Source: Rossellomorea vietnamensis
GTDB lineage: Bacteria > Bacillota > Bacilli > Bacillales > Bacillaceae_B
NCBI RefSeq assembly: GCF_025398035.1
Contig: NZ_CP104558.1
Span: 124,001-188,000 of the forward strand
Length of the DNA: 64,000 bases
Reading direction: 5' to 3'
In this document: piece after piece, positions 63,550-64,000 of the stretch
Numbering within the stretch: the stretch's first letter is position 1
Layout of the letters: each line of letters begins with the position of its first letter
Translations under genes and position numbers: made by a program
The notes under the pieces: model-generated
The model's input: the letters and a program-made list of their open reading frames with translations, nothing else
Told to the model about the DNA's origin: nothing
Database searches by the model: none

Positions 63550-64000
63550 ATGTTAAATAATAAACAAATACATATTTGTCTCGATGAAATGAGAAAAATG
63601 TTCCCCGATGCACATTGTGAACTCCGTCATGACAATCCCTTTGAACTCGTCATAGCAGTCCTTCTATCGGCGCAGTGTACGGATGTCCTGGTGAATAAAG
63701 TGACAAAAGGTTTATTTGAGAAATATAAAAAACCTGAGGACTATCTGGAGGTCTCATTGGAGGAAGTCCAACAGGATATACGCTCTATCGGTCTATATCG
63801 TAATAAAGCTAAAAATATCCGCAAACTATGTGAAATCCTCCTTACTGAGTATGGGGGAGAAGTGCCGAAAAGACATGAGGAATTAGTGAAGCTTCCCGGC
63901 GTGGGCAGGAAGACGGCAAACGTCGTGGTTTCCGTTGCCTTTGGAGAACCCGCCTTAGCAGTCGACACCCATGTGGAACGCGTCAGTAAAAGGTTGGGAA
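63550..64000 (+). CDS. nth: Endonuclease III (3' truncated by window edge)
   Basis: DNA glycosylase/AP lyase for oxidised pyrimidines. The visible 150 residues run MLNNKQIHICLDEMRKMFPD, PFELVIAVLLSAQCTDVLVN, the helix-hairpin-helix LVKLPGVGRKTANVVVSVA with catalytic Lys (GRKT, about 120) and AVDTHVERVSKRL with catalytic Asp (about 138). The four-cysteine iron-sulfur cluster lies beyond the window. The ATG at 63550 has GGAGG 11 nt upstream. Confidence 0.95.
   Translation, partial: MLNNKQIHICLDEMRKMFPDAHCELRHDNPFELVIAVLLSAQCTDVLVNKVTKGLFEKYKKPEDYLEVSLEEVQQDIRSIGLYRNKAKNIRKLCEILLTEYGGEVPKRHEELVKLPGVGRKTANVVVSVAFGEPALAVDTHVERVSKRLG

Overview
The window is a chromosomal segment of a Gram-positive, endospore-forming member of the Bacillaceae. 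The evidence is the set of spore genes (cotJA/cotJB, sleB-ypeB, spoIVA, ypjB), the bacillithiol genes (bshA, bshB1, ypdA), strong AGGAGG-type ribosome binding sites, frequent TTG/GTG starts, and a gene order that closely follows the B. subtilis ypbF-to-nth region. A pigmented Bacillus/Rossellomorea-type organism would fit, but the genus is inference. No rRNA, tRNA, insertion sequence, prophage or CRISPR array was seen. Nearly all genes are on the plus strand; the exceptions are cotJA/cotJB, ansA, a 115-aa coiled-coil gene, ypzI and a YitT-family gene.

Layout. 1-8.5 kb: a 5'-truncated glycosyltransferase, ypbF, an inserted block (cotJAB, a CBS-domain gene, a small membrane protein), the metallophosphoesterase ypbG, a CarH/LitR-type B12-dependent photoreceptor regulator with an apparent array of 11-bp operator repeats over its own promoter, the MecA paralogue ypbH, gudB and ypdA. 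8.5-14.2 kb: asparaginase, prsW, the germination pair sleB-ypeB, the PilZ protein ypfA and ypfB. 14.3-24 kb: cmk, an acyltransferase, the S1-domain protein ypfD, the isoprenoid gene fni, a 21-bp tandem repeat array beside ypzI, the yphA/YIEGIA/cap trio, der, gpsA, yphE and yphF. 24-31.7 kb: spoIVA, a 600-bp non-coding gap, hbs, folE-mtrB, the menaquinone genes hepS-menG-hepT, ndk and cheR. 31.9-38.2 kb: the aromatic supraoperon aroF-aroB-aroH-hisC-tyrA-aroA, without the trp genes that sit between aroH and hisC in B. subtilis. 38.3-47.3 kb: a degenerate amidohydrolase-like gene, ypiA-reoY, ypiF-qcrABC (menaquinol:cytochrome c reductase), ypjA, ypjB, a zinc metallopeptidase and a YitT-family gene. 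47.4-64 kb: ypjD-dapB-mgsA-bshB1-bshA-cca-birA, panBCD, dinG, a secreted degenerate metallo-beta-lactamase-like protein, ypmA-ypmB-aspB, asnS, dnaD and the start of nth.

How the genes fit together: hepS/menG/hepT make the menaquinone that QcrABC oxidises. aroF/B/H, tyrA, aroA and hisC make chorismate and tyrosine/phenylalanine/histidine intermediates. bshA, bshB1 and ypdA serve bacillithiol synthesis and recycling. panBCD with birA and dapB supply cofactors and lysine/diaminopimelate. spoIVA, sleB, ypeB, cotJAB and ypjB serve the spore. The least ordinary parts are the light/B12 regulator with its operator array, the 21-bp minisatellite, the two enzyme-fold proteins that have lost their metal-binding motifs, and mtrB (TRAP) kept although the trp operon is absent from its usual place.
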